From NCBI GenBank assembly GCA_002633025.1, contig NMRB01000217.1:289981-353980 (forward strand): DNA of 64,000 bases, read 5' to 3'. The translations under genes were made by a program, and so were the position numbers. Source of the stretch: Notospermus geniculatus. Taxonomy: Eukaryota; Nemertea; Pilidiophora; Heteronemertea; Lineidae. Position 1 is the first letter of the stretch, and each line of letters opens with the position of its first letter. Under the pieces are notes generated by a model. It had not been told where the DNA came from and ran no database searches. It was given only the letters and a program-made list of their open reading frames with translations. Below are positions 13,601-28,600 of this stretch, in pieces.

Positions 13601-16600
13601 ATTACTGATGATCAGTTGATTCTTGGCCTCCTCTAAGTCGGGCCTCTCCTCGGCCACCACGATACCCAGCAACTGATCTTCTAGACCACTGAAATAAGGA
13701 ATGGTAGACTAAAGATCAGACATAGGGCCTAATAGTGCACATGTGGAGAAAAGGAAAAGCCTGGCTAGCCAGTGAAGTTAGGATCTGCATGCACATGGTG
13801 CAAGGAAGCTGGTATGATTGAACCAATTCACTTCTAGCCACTGTTTCAGCATTGGATATAAAACTGACAATGAAAAGGGTCACCAAGCTGTACATACCTT
13901 GGAGACAGCGTGAAATTCACAAGAGTCACTTTGGTGGAGACCTCAGGAGTGTAGTGAGGGTTGGGAAGTTTGGTGGTGATGTAGAACTTGAAATCATCGT
14001 GATACGGGATGACGGCATCTCCCAGTTTGATGACGGTGCTGCCCGACTGTTTGAACGTCTGCTTCAATAGAATTGGCTCGAGGGCGGGATCCAATTCCTC
14101 GCCGACATTCTCCAAGAGACAGGGTTTACCAAACCTGACGGCATTTTCAAGACTTCGCAGGAAGTCGCGATCGGAGAGTTTGATGACGTCGATGCCGTTT
14201 TCGTGTTCCTGGAAGCAGAGTTATCTTCTCATGAAAAGACGATCCTCGAATTCGCAAGTCTGTATCTCGATCTGAAACCAGCTGACGTGACGCAATCCAT
14301 GATTCTGCAATGGTTGACTCTGACGCAACGTCGTCGAAGTCACTGTCGTGGGGTTCTCTGCGTCACGTCATTCAGTTTCAGACCGAGGTTGTGGTTGTGA
14401 TTTCAGCAGAAGTGCGCAGATCTTTCTCGTTTACGTCAATTTGAGAACTGCCTATCATGACCGAAGAATCGCACATAGAAGACGACGAAGTGGTCATAGA
14501 CAGATCTGGGAAACACGAAATGAGCAAGTCCGCTCACTTACCAAGTTCTTGACCCACTTATTCGCCTGACCCTGGGGGTCAATGAACAGGGGCCAACGCT
14601 GGGAAAACTGCACAATCACGCCATTCTCCACTGAGAGGTTATCCTTAGGAAGGCCGGCGATCTGCCAACTGCGAATTTTGACCGGGTCACCAAGCGTCGC
14701 GATGAGACTCGGGTCTTCCGTGTGCGGTACCAGATTCCCATCCAATTGCTTGAACCATTCGTTGCACATGTCTTGTCGATATTCGCCCTGTGGGGGAGAA
14801 GTGGAAGAAATACTTTTTTAAGGGCACAAATCACGGATAATTCTCAAAGCAGCGGCCAATTCCAGCAGATTAAAGGACCACGGTATTGCCACTTTTTCTC
14901 GACAGCCGGCGCCACCGTGCCACTCTCCAACCCGAGGGACTAACTACGTTGTTGGCGAATTGACCCGATTTACTACGTACATTTTGTAATGCATTTTTTA
15001 GTTCGTCTTACTGCCGCTAGGTGGCTCCCTCTACATCGGCAGTCAAATAACGCATTTGAAATCCAATACCGTGCTCCTTTAAGGTGTATTTCACTCAAGA
15101 CTCTGTGAAGGTCTCAATCTGAAGGCGCTTATCCACGTGCAAGCTGGCTCTCAATGGGCAATACACTTTAGTCAATTTCCTTCGGCTTACACCTTGACTA
15201 GTGACACAAAATGACTGCCCATAGTTTTCTTATGGCTGAGTTGACTAGTGACACAAATGAACACCCATAGTTTTCTATGGCTGAGTTGACTAGTGACACA
15301 AATGAACACCCATAGTTTTCTATGGCTGAGTTGACTAGTGACACAAATGAACACCCATAGTTTTCTATGGCTGAGTTGACTAGTGACACAAATGAACACC
15401 CATAGTTTTCTATGGCTGAGTTGACTAGTGACACAAATGACTGCCCATAGTTTTCTATGGTTGAATTGCCTATAGAGAGCCAACATCCGTGAGAAAACTG
15501 GTGGAGAGTGCCTTAAAACAGGTAAGGCTAGATTTGTGATACTTACAGTAAAGGGTCCAAGATATGCAATATTGGCCGAGGCTATCAAGACATCTCCTGT
15601 CACATTATCGATGATGTAATTAAGACGTTCCACGGATTCTCTCCATCTGTCTTTCTCATCTGCCAGACCACCGATCAACTGGAAAAGTATGAAGTTCACT
15701 TTAGCATGAATACAATAAATTGGAAAGTCGCCTCCGAATATTTCGCAAATTTTCGACCCCAATCGGGGTCTTCCTCCGGCGCTGTATAGATGAGATCATC
15801 CTCTGGGATCTCTTCTATATAGTGCCTGACCCCGATTGGGGTAGAAAATTTGCGAAATATTCGGAGACGACTTTCCGATTTATTGTATACTGTGTGTCGT
15901 TTTTGTGCTCTCTTTTGGATATCTTAGCAGGAATATACAGACAGCACTCAACAAATCTGTCATGCGATGAACTTGCATGTTAACTGCATGGAATCCTCAG
16001 CGGCCACCTCTGCCAGGTGGACACCTCTCCATCAAGGACACCCTCCCAACTTGGCCAGTCCAAAGGTGGCCCTAATATAGAGCTTCCACTGCATTCTGCA
16101 CTGGCGGATCCAGGAGTTGACGAATGGGGTGGGGGTGGGGTGGAATGGGCTGAGTGCTCCCCCTCCCCCCGAAAAAATGTTTGGTAAAAGTGCTGAAAAC
16201 ACGATTTCCTGGCACCTGGGCAGGCCAAATTGAACTTTCTTTTTACTGAAAATCAGGGGTCTGAAGGATGTGCCATAACAGACTTCACCCCTCCTTACCT
16301 TATCTGCCCTGACCAGTCTCTCCTCACACTGCTGACACTTCCTCTCCAGTTCCTCCTTCTTGTTCACGCAGTCCTCATACTTGGCCTGCAATGTCGCCAA
16401 ACCTTCCTCGACCTCCCTCAGCTTCGCGACAGCCTCATCCAAAACCTTCTGCGTCTCGGCCAACTCAGCCTGCGCACCACGCAATGCTGCTCTTTTCGGT
16501 GCCACGGCTTTTGCGACAAAGTGGTACTTATGCATGGCTCGTGCCCATTGGCAAATAGACGTACAGGCCTTGGAGACTTTTGCGATGGCAGCCGGCATGA

Positions 16601-19600
16601 AGGCCTCGTTGTCAATATACGGCTGGATCTTTTGGATGTTCGAATCTGGGATGTTGTCCTTGTCATACTTGAACAAACTCTCGAGGAACTTGCCAGGGTC
16701 CTGTAGTTGGGCTTTACCAACCTCCCAGTAGTCGTCCTTCTTCTCACCAGGCTGAAACAACCAAAGTGTTGATTCTCAATAAATGCACAGCCTTTTCAAT
16801 AACATTTTGAGTAGGATGCTATCAGCCCGCAGTTTACATCTGTGCTGACTCTACAGTCGTGTCCGAATCTCGCAAATTTTCGACCCCAACCAGAGTCTTC
16901 CTCAGGCACTTTCTAGTAGAGATCGAAGAAATTCATTTCTGGGATCTCTGCTAGAAAGTGCCTGAAGAAGATCCCGGTTGGGGTCAAAAATTTGCAAGAT
17001 TCGGAGACGACTTTATGTTTACGGTACTATAATTTTGTGTGTCGTTTTTTGTGCTCTACCGTATACGCAAATATTTTCGCGTGTAAAAATTCTCGCGAAA
17101 TCAAAATTTTGCCGCGAATATTAATACACGCATAAAAGTTTCCTGTCAACAATCCAGTCAGTTCCTTCCCTGCCCTTGACGTGAACATTAATCTACGTGA
17201 AACAGAAAAAAAATGTTCAAGTCATGAAATATTATCCCGCGAAAATATTTGCGTATACTGTATGTTGGACATCTGTGCTGACTCTACAAGTGTTCTGAGA
17301 AACTACAATACACAACTCCAGGATGGATTACTCACCTTGTCGCCAGCCACCCTCTTGGGTTTGACACCCTTCATGATACAGACAGCCTCAATGACCATCC
17401 TGACACCATCTGGTGGTCGCTGCAGTGCACGCACTTCAATGACGTCGTTCTTGTTCAGCGACTTCAGACTAGCGAGGGCGGCATCCTGTAAGAATGGACA
17501 AATTGAGACTTCCATCAGTGAACACCTCAGCTTGCTGGACATCTCCATAATTTCAATCTTAGTGCTTTTTAACAGGATCTTCATCCCCACTGTTCCACCA
17601 AGAATTTGCCATGTTTTGAACGAGTATTACCATAAAAGAATAAGCATAAAGGTTCAACTCATAAATTAAGCATTTTATAAATGTGGACAGTGTCCCTTTA
17701 AACCTCAACAGATTTGCATTCTGACTCTTCCATATGATAGGCGAGACCCTTCTGCATGTTTACTGCAAATTTTGTTGAATTCCGATAAGCTGATCATATG
17801 ATACAAAAGGACTGAATTAATGAGAACCCCACGAACGATGAGAGCGCAGGGTCATCTCTGCACATTTGAATAGGCTAACGTACATTTGCACATGGAACAC
17901 TAACTGTGCTGAAAATAGCTCTGTTGTCCTCAGAAATGGAATTCAAGGCATCAAGTTGACAGATTCATGTACCTCTTCACCACAAAAAAAGTAGAAGCTC
18001 GTGCCGATTACGTAAAGCCGAATTTCAGGCAGTGAGAGACATCTGGTGGCAACACATGAAGTGTATCCCTCAGTTAGTTCATCGTTCGCAGTTAAATCTT
18101 TATGGTTGATTCCTTTATGGTATTACTTACCAAGGCTGGCAGAGCTTCATCCAAATCTTTCTGGGCATCGTCGGCGATTGCCTGAGCCTCACGAGCTTTC
18201 TCCGTGGCCTGCGCCTCCTGTTTCTGGACGACCTCCTTGGTTGCTTCAGCCACCACCTAAAAACAAACGAGATTGTGAAAAACTGCAGAGAGATAGACAT
18301 GTTCTTGCTCTGTCCTGATTGCCTCCTGGTCTTTGTGCCAAATGGACGCCAATCTGAGACAAGAGGTCAGCAGTCAGTAGCTCAAATCCATTTGACAGAA
18401 TGGGTCTTTGAGTATGTGTCTTCTATCCAAGACAAGTTGTTTTGGATGGAAGACCCATCCCACCAAGATTTAGCAGGTGACACATCATTTACAAACATAC
18501 CGTATCCGCAGAAATCTGTTCCATAGTCTGAATCGATTCCTGCACGGCATCTGCTAACATAGGTTTCATCGTCTCCAAATCCTCCTGAAGCTTGGCGACT
18601 TCGTCTGCTGTGCTTAGCAACTAGAAGAGAAAAGAACCAGAGTTAGGTTCAGTCATCAGTCGATTGGTGGGGACTTCTGCTCCTGCAGCATTGAACAAAG
18701 TTAACAGGCTGGTCAGTCAGTTAATGGAGTTCTCAAACTTCTCATAGGTGGCAGGCAAGTTGCCCTCTCTATCTACAGAAATCTCACCTTATCAAGACCA
18801 GTCTTTGTTCTCTTCTTCGCCGTAATCAGCTCCATCTTCTTCATGGTGATCAGTTTGGAGAAAATCCCCAACAACTCTAGGTAACTCGTCGGCGTCACGT
18901 AGTTATGACGAGACAACTCGGACAAGAATTTCACTGAATTCTCTGTCACCGAGTTATGGATTTTCTCGCACATTACCATCTAAAGAAGAGAGAAGTTCAA
19001 CATTACTCACAAGAATTTCTGTTCTGTTTTGATGCATTGAATTTGCCAGTGTTGACAAATTTACTTCCAAAACAGTTAGCAGACGGCAGCATTTTCAGCA
19101 TTTCCTGCTTGGCAGCCTCTGAGGCCTTGTGTACCATATTTGTGACCCAGTCTGTGGAAACCTGGCTAAAGTCGCTGGGGAGTGACATAGGCGTTGATCA
19201 TACCTGCGGTTTGTTGCACAATCGATAAGGCTTGTTTGCCAATAACAGACCGGTGTTTTTTCATTGTGATGACACTTCCTACGTAACTTATTAACCCTGT
19301 GGTGTTCAGCGACTTTCGGTGGGTTTTGCCAGACAGGGAACCATTTTTCTGAGACAGCACGATTTTCTTACCAGGCCTTTCATTGCCTCGTCGCTTGCAT
19401 CCAGATCAGGGATCTCGTTCAGGAACCTGAAGGCTACTGACTGCAACGCATCACTAGGCCAGTTACTGAACCAATCAATCGTGCAGCAGTTGACGAGGGC
19501 TGGGAACTGACGGAGACGAGCACGGAAGATCTCACCAATGGGACTGGAGATAAGAAATGAACAATCAGAGGAAAGATTCACCAGATTTGGGTGCTGTAAG

Positions 19601-22600
19601 ATTTGTGATGGTTCCTCTCTCAGGGAGTACCTCTGCCAGGAGGTACCTCTTCATGAGGGACACAAGTCTCACAATGTCAAATGGATCCTCTCTAAGGTGA
19701 TACCTCTACCAGCAGATACCACTTTCTGAGGGACACAAGGTCTCACAAAGTCAGGCAGACTCCTCCCTGAGGGGGTACCTCCATCATGGGGTCCCTCCTC
19801 ATCAGGGACACAAGGTCTCACACTCTCAGCGGAAAATGGAATTTCAAATTGCTAGTCTGAGCAGTGTGCTGGCTTACCTCATGCAAATGACAGAGTGCAG
19901 ATTGCTCCTGACTCGTTTGGTGTAAGCTGAAAACAGGTTTGTCTTGGTTGGCTGAAGACCGAGATCTTGGACGATCGGTTTCATTGTCGTGTAGATGTTG
20001 TCCAACTCATCAAGGGCATAGATATTCGGCACATCACCGGCATTCAGAATGTTATTGATATCCTCCATAAATGATTCACTTTTGATCTGTAACGACAAGG
20101 ATTGGATAGAGTGTCAACTCTTCGTCTGGGCCAGTTTGTCTCAAAACAGACATGGGGTGGCTTGCCGCCAAGTGTGCCTAATTCCTTTCCTATGACTTCC
20201 ACTTTTCTCTGAGCCAATGAAATAAGCCTTGATGAGGTGTACTTATTGAATCGAAAGCCGCGATTTCAACCTTGACCAGGCGCGGATCCAAGGGGGGCGC
20301 ACCCCTTTCGGCCAAAAAATCTGTAAAACTGACCGTGAAATTCTGAAACTTGGAGCAAATCATTGAAATTCATTGCAGGTTTTGATGTTCCTAGCACAGT
20401 ACGCCCCCTCTTTTCCGAAATTGTGGATCCACGTATTGGCTATAGCTCTTAGACAATATTGGGCAATTCGTATTTAATGTAGGAGGAAACCAGGGCCCCT
20501 GAAGGAACCTACATGTCAAAGAGAGTCGCCCTCTGTATCACATGTGGACCAGGTCTGCCGGGAGTTAAACCTGGAATCTCAGAGGTGACAGGCCCTAGAC
20601 GTTTCAACTACACCACTCTGACAGTCCAAGGTGTACTTGATTGTAGTTCTGAAATCAACAGCCAGCATACATGTACAACGAAATTTAACTCATCCACCCC
20701 AGAGACCAGCAGCCGGCATCTTCTGTCAAAGTTTTCTCACATCCTATGGTACTGATTGAAAAATATTTGAAGAAAGTTTGTTCCTGTCAACCATCTGAAG
20801 AATGTTTCTTCAAATTTTTTCCAATTCATTCTCAAGGATTTTAGAAAACTTCAGCTAAAGATACCGCCTGCTCAAACCTGGGGGCAGATGAATTAAAACA
20901 AAATGTTTACCTGTGTGTCGCTGAAGAGGAAGACCATCGACTTATTCTCTAGACCCGCTTTAAACATGAGCTGTTTCAAATCTTCACGCCATTCAGCCGT
21001 ACCGTAGTTCTTGCTCAACTCAATTTGGAAGCAGTCATATTCAGCCCTGAAATTGACATATAACAACGAATGTATGGGGAGGCACAACAGATCAGCGTGG
21101 AAACATCATCCTAATCTGCATCATTTACGTATTCATGATAAATATCAAGAAGTCAACTTCCAGAATCTTACGAATTTTCGACCCCAACCGGGGTCTTCCT
21201 CAGGCACTTTTCAGTTGGAGAGACCAGAAAAGACTGTTTCAGCCGTACCGTAGTTCAGCCGTACCGTAGTTCTCGTTCTTTGGATTTACGTATTCATGCC
21301 TTGAATTCGGCCCTAATTAATCCGAATACTCACATGTATGATGCAAGTCTGGTCAGACTCTGTCGTCCGCTGCCGCCCATACCCAACAAGAGGGCGTTAC
21401 CGAGGGGCTGTCTGATGATTCGACTGATTCGGCAGACATGTTTGACGGCGTCCATGAAAAGGACGAGCTTCATCTGGGCCGTGTTGACCTGGTTATAGTC
21501 ATCGAGGTAGTCCTCCATCACTTTCACCATCTGGAAAAGTTTGTAACAATCTGAATGTGTACTGAGGGAAACAGCAAATACAGTAGAACCTCCCTTAATG
21601 GACACCCCTGCCACAAGGACACCTCTCTAAGGACGGAAGAGCTCAGTCTGTTATTATGACCTCTGCACTGAGGCCACTTCTCAATTAAGGACAGCACTGG
21701 GCAGTCCAAAAGGTCCCCTCAATAGACAGGTTCTATTTAGTTAAAATGAGAAAAAGAGACATTTCATAGCAAGGATTGTAGTAAACAAGTTAAGAACTGC
21801 AGGGGCGGATCCAGGATTTCGGGAAAGAGGGGCGCACTCTGCTAGAAACATTGAAATCTGCGGTGAATTTCAATGATTTGCTACAAATTTCAGATTTTCA
21901 CGGTCGATTTTACAGATCTGTTGGCCGAAAGGGGAGCGTGTGGCGGGTGCGCCCCCCCCTTGGATCTGCGCCTTAACTGAGATGCTCACCTTGGCATGAT
22001 CGTCGATCTCAACATACAGTCGATTATCGACCGCCGCCACCATGAAGTCTCCGTACAGCACTGGCTCCTGGGTCACCACCTCAGTGTAGTCCGTCAAGAA
22101 GTCCGTCTTCATCTTCTCCTTCAGTAGATCTTTGAACCACTGACGATCCTCATCGTTGACGAGACGGTCTTGGAAGACGCGGCAACTTTCGTGGAACCAG
22201 AGGCGCAGGAGGTCATTCACACCCTGGAATGATGGAAATTCTCTAGAACAGGCAGCAGGAACTCTGGCGCCACCAATTTTGTTTTGTAATCAATGAGACT
22301 GGCATTTTAGCTCCTAAAACTGCACATGGTCTGGAAAACTTACGTGCAGTTTGGTGATATCAGCCATAAGAATCCCCTGGAAGACCTTAGACAAATCTCT
22401 CAAGTTGAAAGTGTAGTGAGACTTGGCCGGTGTTGGCAGTAACTGGGTGGTAATGGTGTCGTACACGCTGATACAGGTCGATACTAACTGGCTGCACTGT
22501 TCTCGGACGCTAGAGTTTTGATCTGTAAATAAAACGGGTCAGCTTGTAACGAACTTTTCCGTAGTCTGAGACTGAGTCTCTCGAGGAATGTTTCCTAAAG

Positions 22601-25600
22601 CCTACAATATGTAGGCGTTGAAACAGATACCGTGCACCTCTAAGTCAGACCTACTAAACCTCTGGGCCCGTATGCATAAAGGTGGAATAAGCTTATTCCA
22701 GGTTTAACTTCATGTTATAACGTGAAGTTATACCTGGAATAAGCTAATTCCAGCTTTATGCATACGGGCCCTATAGATTTACGGTCTTACACTATTCTAC
22801 ATGTATGTCACATGCATTCTTCCTTCAAAATCTGGACAAGGGCTTGTGGACAATGGGGATCTTTGGGAACAATGGATAAGTCCCAGCCACCAGGGTTGGC
22901 GAGTCGAGTCACGGGGTCTATGGTACATGCACATACTACTGTGTAATTTAGGTAATGTACATTTGGGCACCACATTCACCACGGGATGGTATCATGGGCA
23001 TGGATGGGGTTATGTTTATTGGGTATTGGAACTTTGGGGCCTAAAACTAGGGAGGAAACATGCAATATATCATACAGGTAGGTAACGGAGAATAAAAACT
23101 CAACCTGGAGTCAAATTGTTCTCAGATTCATCTGAAATATTGAATAAGAGTGACAAGGATGAAAAGATATTTTCTGTCAAGTTTTCTCATACCCTATGGT
23201 ACTTATTGAAAAATATTTGAAGAAAGTTTGTTCCTATCAACCATCTGAAGAATCTTTCTTCAAATTCTTTCCAATTCATTCATAAGGATTTTTGAAATTT
23301 TCAGCAGAAGATACTGCCTTCTCAAACCTGGGAGATGATGATGAAGAGACTACTCACCTATCCATGATTTCAAGATTGTCCCGAAGATCTTCTGTTTACT
23401 GTCGTTCTCCATCTCAATGAATGCAAGATAGTTGAAATGCCTCATCAGACGCATGGTGATCGGGTTACGACCGCCTCCAGGGGGTCCCATGGCACACACA
23501 AAGTTCACATCGACAAGGTGACGGAATTCACCTGGATGAAAAAGCACAATTTACTGGAAGAAAACTGTCATACAGAAGGGTCGGTTAAAGGAATGGAAAA
23601 TAGCTGTGGACCACCCTAAACCTTCCCAAAGGAAAACGGTCCTATCTTACCTATCATTTTCCTGTCGTACCACCCCTTGAAGTCCATCCACTGTCTGATC
23701 AGTTCGATTGGTGGTTGGGCCCCGTACACCTCCAATGCGGGCATGTTAAGGTCATCAACGAAGAAGATGAAGTAACGACCGAGTGGGGGACCGAAGACAC
23801 CCTTACGCCTGGAAAGGACGAGATGTATAACATGAAAGTACTTGTTAATCTGGTGTAGAAGTGATGTAGTACTGGTAGTCTGGGTCTCAAGCAGTCTGGG
23901 GGAGTCGAAGGCTCGAGTTGTGCTAACGAGGTTCAACCCCGGGTAAGGTGCAGTTACCGCGGCACGACAGGATGTTGGTGGGGTACCAAACTTCTAGATT
24001 CTAGCAGTACTGATCTGACTCAACTTCATGCCTTCAAAATAGCAGCATCATTCAACTGAAGCTGGCCATGGTTTATCAGAGAGAACAAGACCGGAGGTGA
24101 TCCATGACAATCAAATCTGAATGCCGCACACAGTCCTCCTTCTTACCTCTTGTCCAGTTTGCCATCAATAAGATCCTGTGTCTGATTGGCGCTCGTCTTG
24201 GCTGAGAATGTCATGAACTCTGGGATGTACTCCTTGGGCATGTTCTTCGTCAGCTTGTCTCCGATTGTCAGAGATTTGCCAGTACCGGTCGGACCAATGC
24301 ACATGACCTATGGAAAGAAAGGTAGCTGTAGTGATAGGACACGATGCCTGGATACTGCAAGTAAGGGGGAAAACTGCTGTAGTGGAAAAGCCCTTAATTC
24401 CAGGAGAAAACCATCCTCCCACAGCAGGGCTTTGGTCTCGTTCCTCTTCGTACAGTCGTGAGTGGATGAAGAGGAGCGAGGTAAAAACCCCTGTTGTGGG
24501 AGGATGGGAGAAAACCAAACGCACTGTTTTGTTATTGGTGAGCAGCAGCTCCAGGATGTGTGAACTCCTGATCGTGTCCATGGTGGGGACGATGATGTCG
24601 GAGAACCGCATGTCTGGGGCGATGGCATATTCCTCCAGTCCGTCCATCCAGCTGACCCACTGGATCTGAAACAAGGGAGAAAATTCGTCAGATACTTAAC
24701 CTCATAATAGTCAGTATTCTACCAACTTAGGTACAGAGGAAGCTACCTTGCGGGATACCTGTGTTAGGAGGACACCTCTCTATTGAGGGCAGTTCAGTGC
24801 CCAATTGGTCACGTCTGTTCATTTTGATCTCAATACTGAGGACACCTATCAATTAAGGACAGCACTTATGTCCAATGTGTCAGATATCCAGGGCTGTAGA
24901 CTGGCTCCTGTCTTTGTCGCTTCATTCCGTCTGTTTCGTCATGCAATGGACAGTAGCGCCGTGGGAGTGGAACAGGAAAGACAGGAACCTATCAACGCTG
25001 CAGTTGCTCATCAGGTTTGACAATCATGAAAACCTGGTATTGTGACAAAGGACAGTTACAACTCCTTTTTTGAATTCGGCCTCGTGTATGTACAGTGTGT
25101 GTCTCACGCATTGTGGGGTGATTGTCCAGGTAGCTGAGCGGCCGTGGTTTGTTAGTTTGAGCAGCACACGAGCTTGTGGCAATCGATCACAATTTCTTCT
25201 GTGTGGTGAGAGAGAGTGTCTCGTGATAAATGTCAGGACTCTCGGCCGGCGCATCAATCAACATCAGCATGAAATACATGTACATGTACTGGGTAAACAC
25301 TCTTTGAGGTTGATTTCTCACTCTAAGGCCAATTCATACTTTCTCCCTAACCGGTATAATGGAATTTTTTTGTATGGAACCAATATGGCAAAAAATTGTA
25401 AAACATTTTCCATTCTGCATACCGGTTGGGTAGGAAGTATGAACTGTCAGTATAATTCCTCCAAGACATGACTGATAAAGGCATTGGATGGCTTGTGACA
25501 TGGCTGTGACATGTGGACAGCTGTGTGTATCACCCGTGATAGCTGTGTAACTGCTGTTACAGAGCATTTGGCAAGCAGATACAAGTAGACAAACCTTGGT

Positions 25601-28600
25601 CAAAACTACAGACACCTGTAGAAGTTAACGGCAACAACGTCAATCAATTTTGAATTAAGGAATGATGAATTCAAGTGAACAATATTGAAAATGACAACAC
25701 AAACAATGAATGAAAACATAATGCAATGGATGATACATAGTTTGTGTTATGGTACCAACCTTGTCACTTTCTTCATCCTGTAAGGTCAAGTAACAAACAG
25801 TGGCAACAGGTAAGACAACAGAGCAGACGACAGTTAGAACAGACAAGATGTGACCCGATCTAGCAAAAGTAGGCGTGAGTTGCAACCGAGGAAAGGGGGT
25901 TCATTCCCATTTCACCAAATTCCCAATTCGCCAAAAAAAGTTTCATTTTGCCAAATCCCATTTCACCAAATTCCCAATTTGCCAAATTCCCAATTCGCCA
26001 AATTCCCAATTTGTCAAATTCCCATTTCGCAAAATTCCCATTTTGCCAAATTCGCGTTTTGGCAATTTCCCATTTTGCCAAATTTGTTATCCTGGCTATA
26101 ACCCCTAATCTAATGGACTGATCCAATGCAAAGTACCGGTAACAAAATAGAGAGGGTTAGGGTTAGGATAAGGCCCTTGGTTATGAAACTGTTTCACTCA
26201 GCAAGGCACTTGTGTTTTAACCTGGTTGATATCAGCGCCTTCTTTTGTTTGCCGGTACCCGATTGTACAGAGGATGTGACTGACATCTAAGAATGACAAG
26301 TCATTCTTGGTTCCAGAACAAGAGGAAACACATTGAAAGTTGGTTTTCCATGATATATCAGATTTCTACATACCGGTTTCTGAGTCTTGCTCTCCTCTTC
26401 TTCATCATCTTCAGAACCGGGGCGGCTGATACCGCCGTCATCCAGACGGTAGTCGTACACCAGGCCTTCTTTGGGGAATGGCAGATCAAGCTGGAAAAGT
26501 GGAAAATAATAAAAAATTTGTCAGCAAACATCAAATTCAAGCAGAATGTTTGAAGAAATGGCGAAGTACAGATCCTGCTTCATTTTCATAGTTTTTGGTT
26601 CCTCCTACAAGTTCCATTACAGGACCTATGGATCCATCATCCAGTGTCAGAGGTACTACCCACCTTCACTTCCTTCCAGTGTCAGAGGTACTACCCACCT
26701 TCACTTCCTTGCACTTTTCATGCACTAAGTCACTAAACTTCTTTCGGCCATCGTTGTCACAAGTGCCGCCCACCGTCCATACGAGAGCGAACAAGAACCA
26801 CGCGTCGATCAACTCCGAGATCCTCGCCATCCTGTCCTCAGGGATAGGTTTCTCACCCTGTAGGAAGTATTTGAGAACATCTCGTCAAACAAGGCCTACT
26901 GGTATGAGTACAACTAGCTCAAACTGGGCCCAGTTCCTGACTTTGCGTTGTTACAAGAACTGGGCCCTGGACAACCAAGACTTTAGATGGTACCCATTCA
27001 TTGTTGGACACATCACGAAACTTCATCAAAGATTCTAATAATGGGAATTCATTAGGGTAAACAACTAGTATTTGGCTTGGGTAGGCTTATAAGGCATAGG
27101 GCAAAGTATTTACTAGTAGTCCTTTTCTATCTTGCCCACCAAAGACAGAAGCTAAGCTTTAGCAGTGCACTCATATGTTTACTGGAAGCTGTGTGTGCAA
27201 AAAAGCCATTCATCTTCAAGAAATCAACATTTCACAACATAAAACCTTCTGTTGGCTCGCAAATCACAAATAAAGGAAGAAAGAATATGCATGAATGCCA
27301 CACTCGCCACTACATTACATCTTTACCCTTGGCCTTTTCGTTTCCTCACAAAGCGCACTACCGGTACATTTTTGTGGTCTGATCTAATATGCGGAGACAA
27401 AGCAGTATGTTGACGATACGGATCGAGTAGATCAAGAAGTCAAAACTTGGCATAGGAAGACAGATGTGAAGAATGCACAGTAAACTAGTCTAGATCTAGT
27501 AAGCATGGGTATCTGGGGAGATGCCCCACTGACCGAAGGCTCAGATTTTATTCATCAGTTAAAGACAAAGCAAGGACACCATTGGTAAATTTGGTCGTCC
27601 ACCACGTCTGCTTAGGCAGGGATCTAAGTTAGGCTCAACTGACCAGCGCTTCTTACAAATTTTCCCCCTCAGATTAAGTACCAGCTCGGCCAGTTTTCTC
27701 AACTTATGACAAGTAAACTGGCCAGTTTCTGGGACTTGTTCTGAAAGGTGAATACCATCTATCGTGTCAGTGGACCTCTCCCAGCACTACCTGTACAAAA
27801 TATTCTAGAAGAAAGTGACTTGATTCTTACCGCATGACGCATTTTGGACTGTAAACAGTGCAAATCACATCAAGTGAGAGACAGCAGCAAACGGTGTGAG
27901 AAAAACAAAAAGATGTCAATAAAAGAGTGAAAGAACACAAAAGGTGAAACAAACAAGTGAATTCGACGATTCCTCAACAAGTTTGTGGCGGTCTAGGAAA
28001 ACCCGTCGAAAGTCAACAAGGGCTGTCAGATTGCCTGTACCGGTACATTGATCTGGAACTGTTCACCTGTTGCGTAGTACATTTCAGCTATTGAAATGTG
28101 CGGGTTCACCAAGGCCATTAACACTTTCCTCAAATGCGACATCCGATGGGTTTTCCTAGACCGCCTCACACTCCATCATGCTCTTTAAAGAAACAGTGGG
28201 AAGGGATGCATTCAAATGGAACCTAACTGTACAAATCTGAAGTCAAGGTTGACAAATATTTGAAGTGAACCAACAGATAATGTGAGGGCATTCCAACATT
28301 TATGTGACGTGACCACATATCTGGAAATTTTTGCCCAATTACCGGAACAACTTCAGCCCTCTTCAAAAGTGTCCTATAACTCGGGATAATGTCAGTAACA
28401 GAACTTCCTGTGCTGTTACTAGTAAAAGATTCTTCGCTGACTGAAGCCACTGATTTCGTCAGGTCAGGAGAAGGAGGACAGATAGTGTTTATGATTCCCT
28501 GTATGCCATCCGAGGAAGAGATGTAGAATAAGAAGATTCAAGGCACAAAGAGTCATGAAGGAGCTCTTTCAAGGAAGGATAATAAAAACAAGGAGCTCTT

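Noticed and set aside
15187-15762. Minus-strand 191-codon frame as a separate gene
   Set aside because: It is exon 51 plus intron and tandem repeat; the splice donor at 15546 ends the coding part.
16230-16731. Plus-strand frames of 123-158 codons
   Set aside because: Antisense shadows of exon 50; no independent protein similarity.
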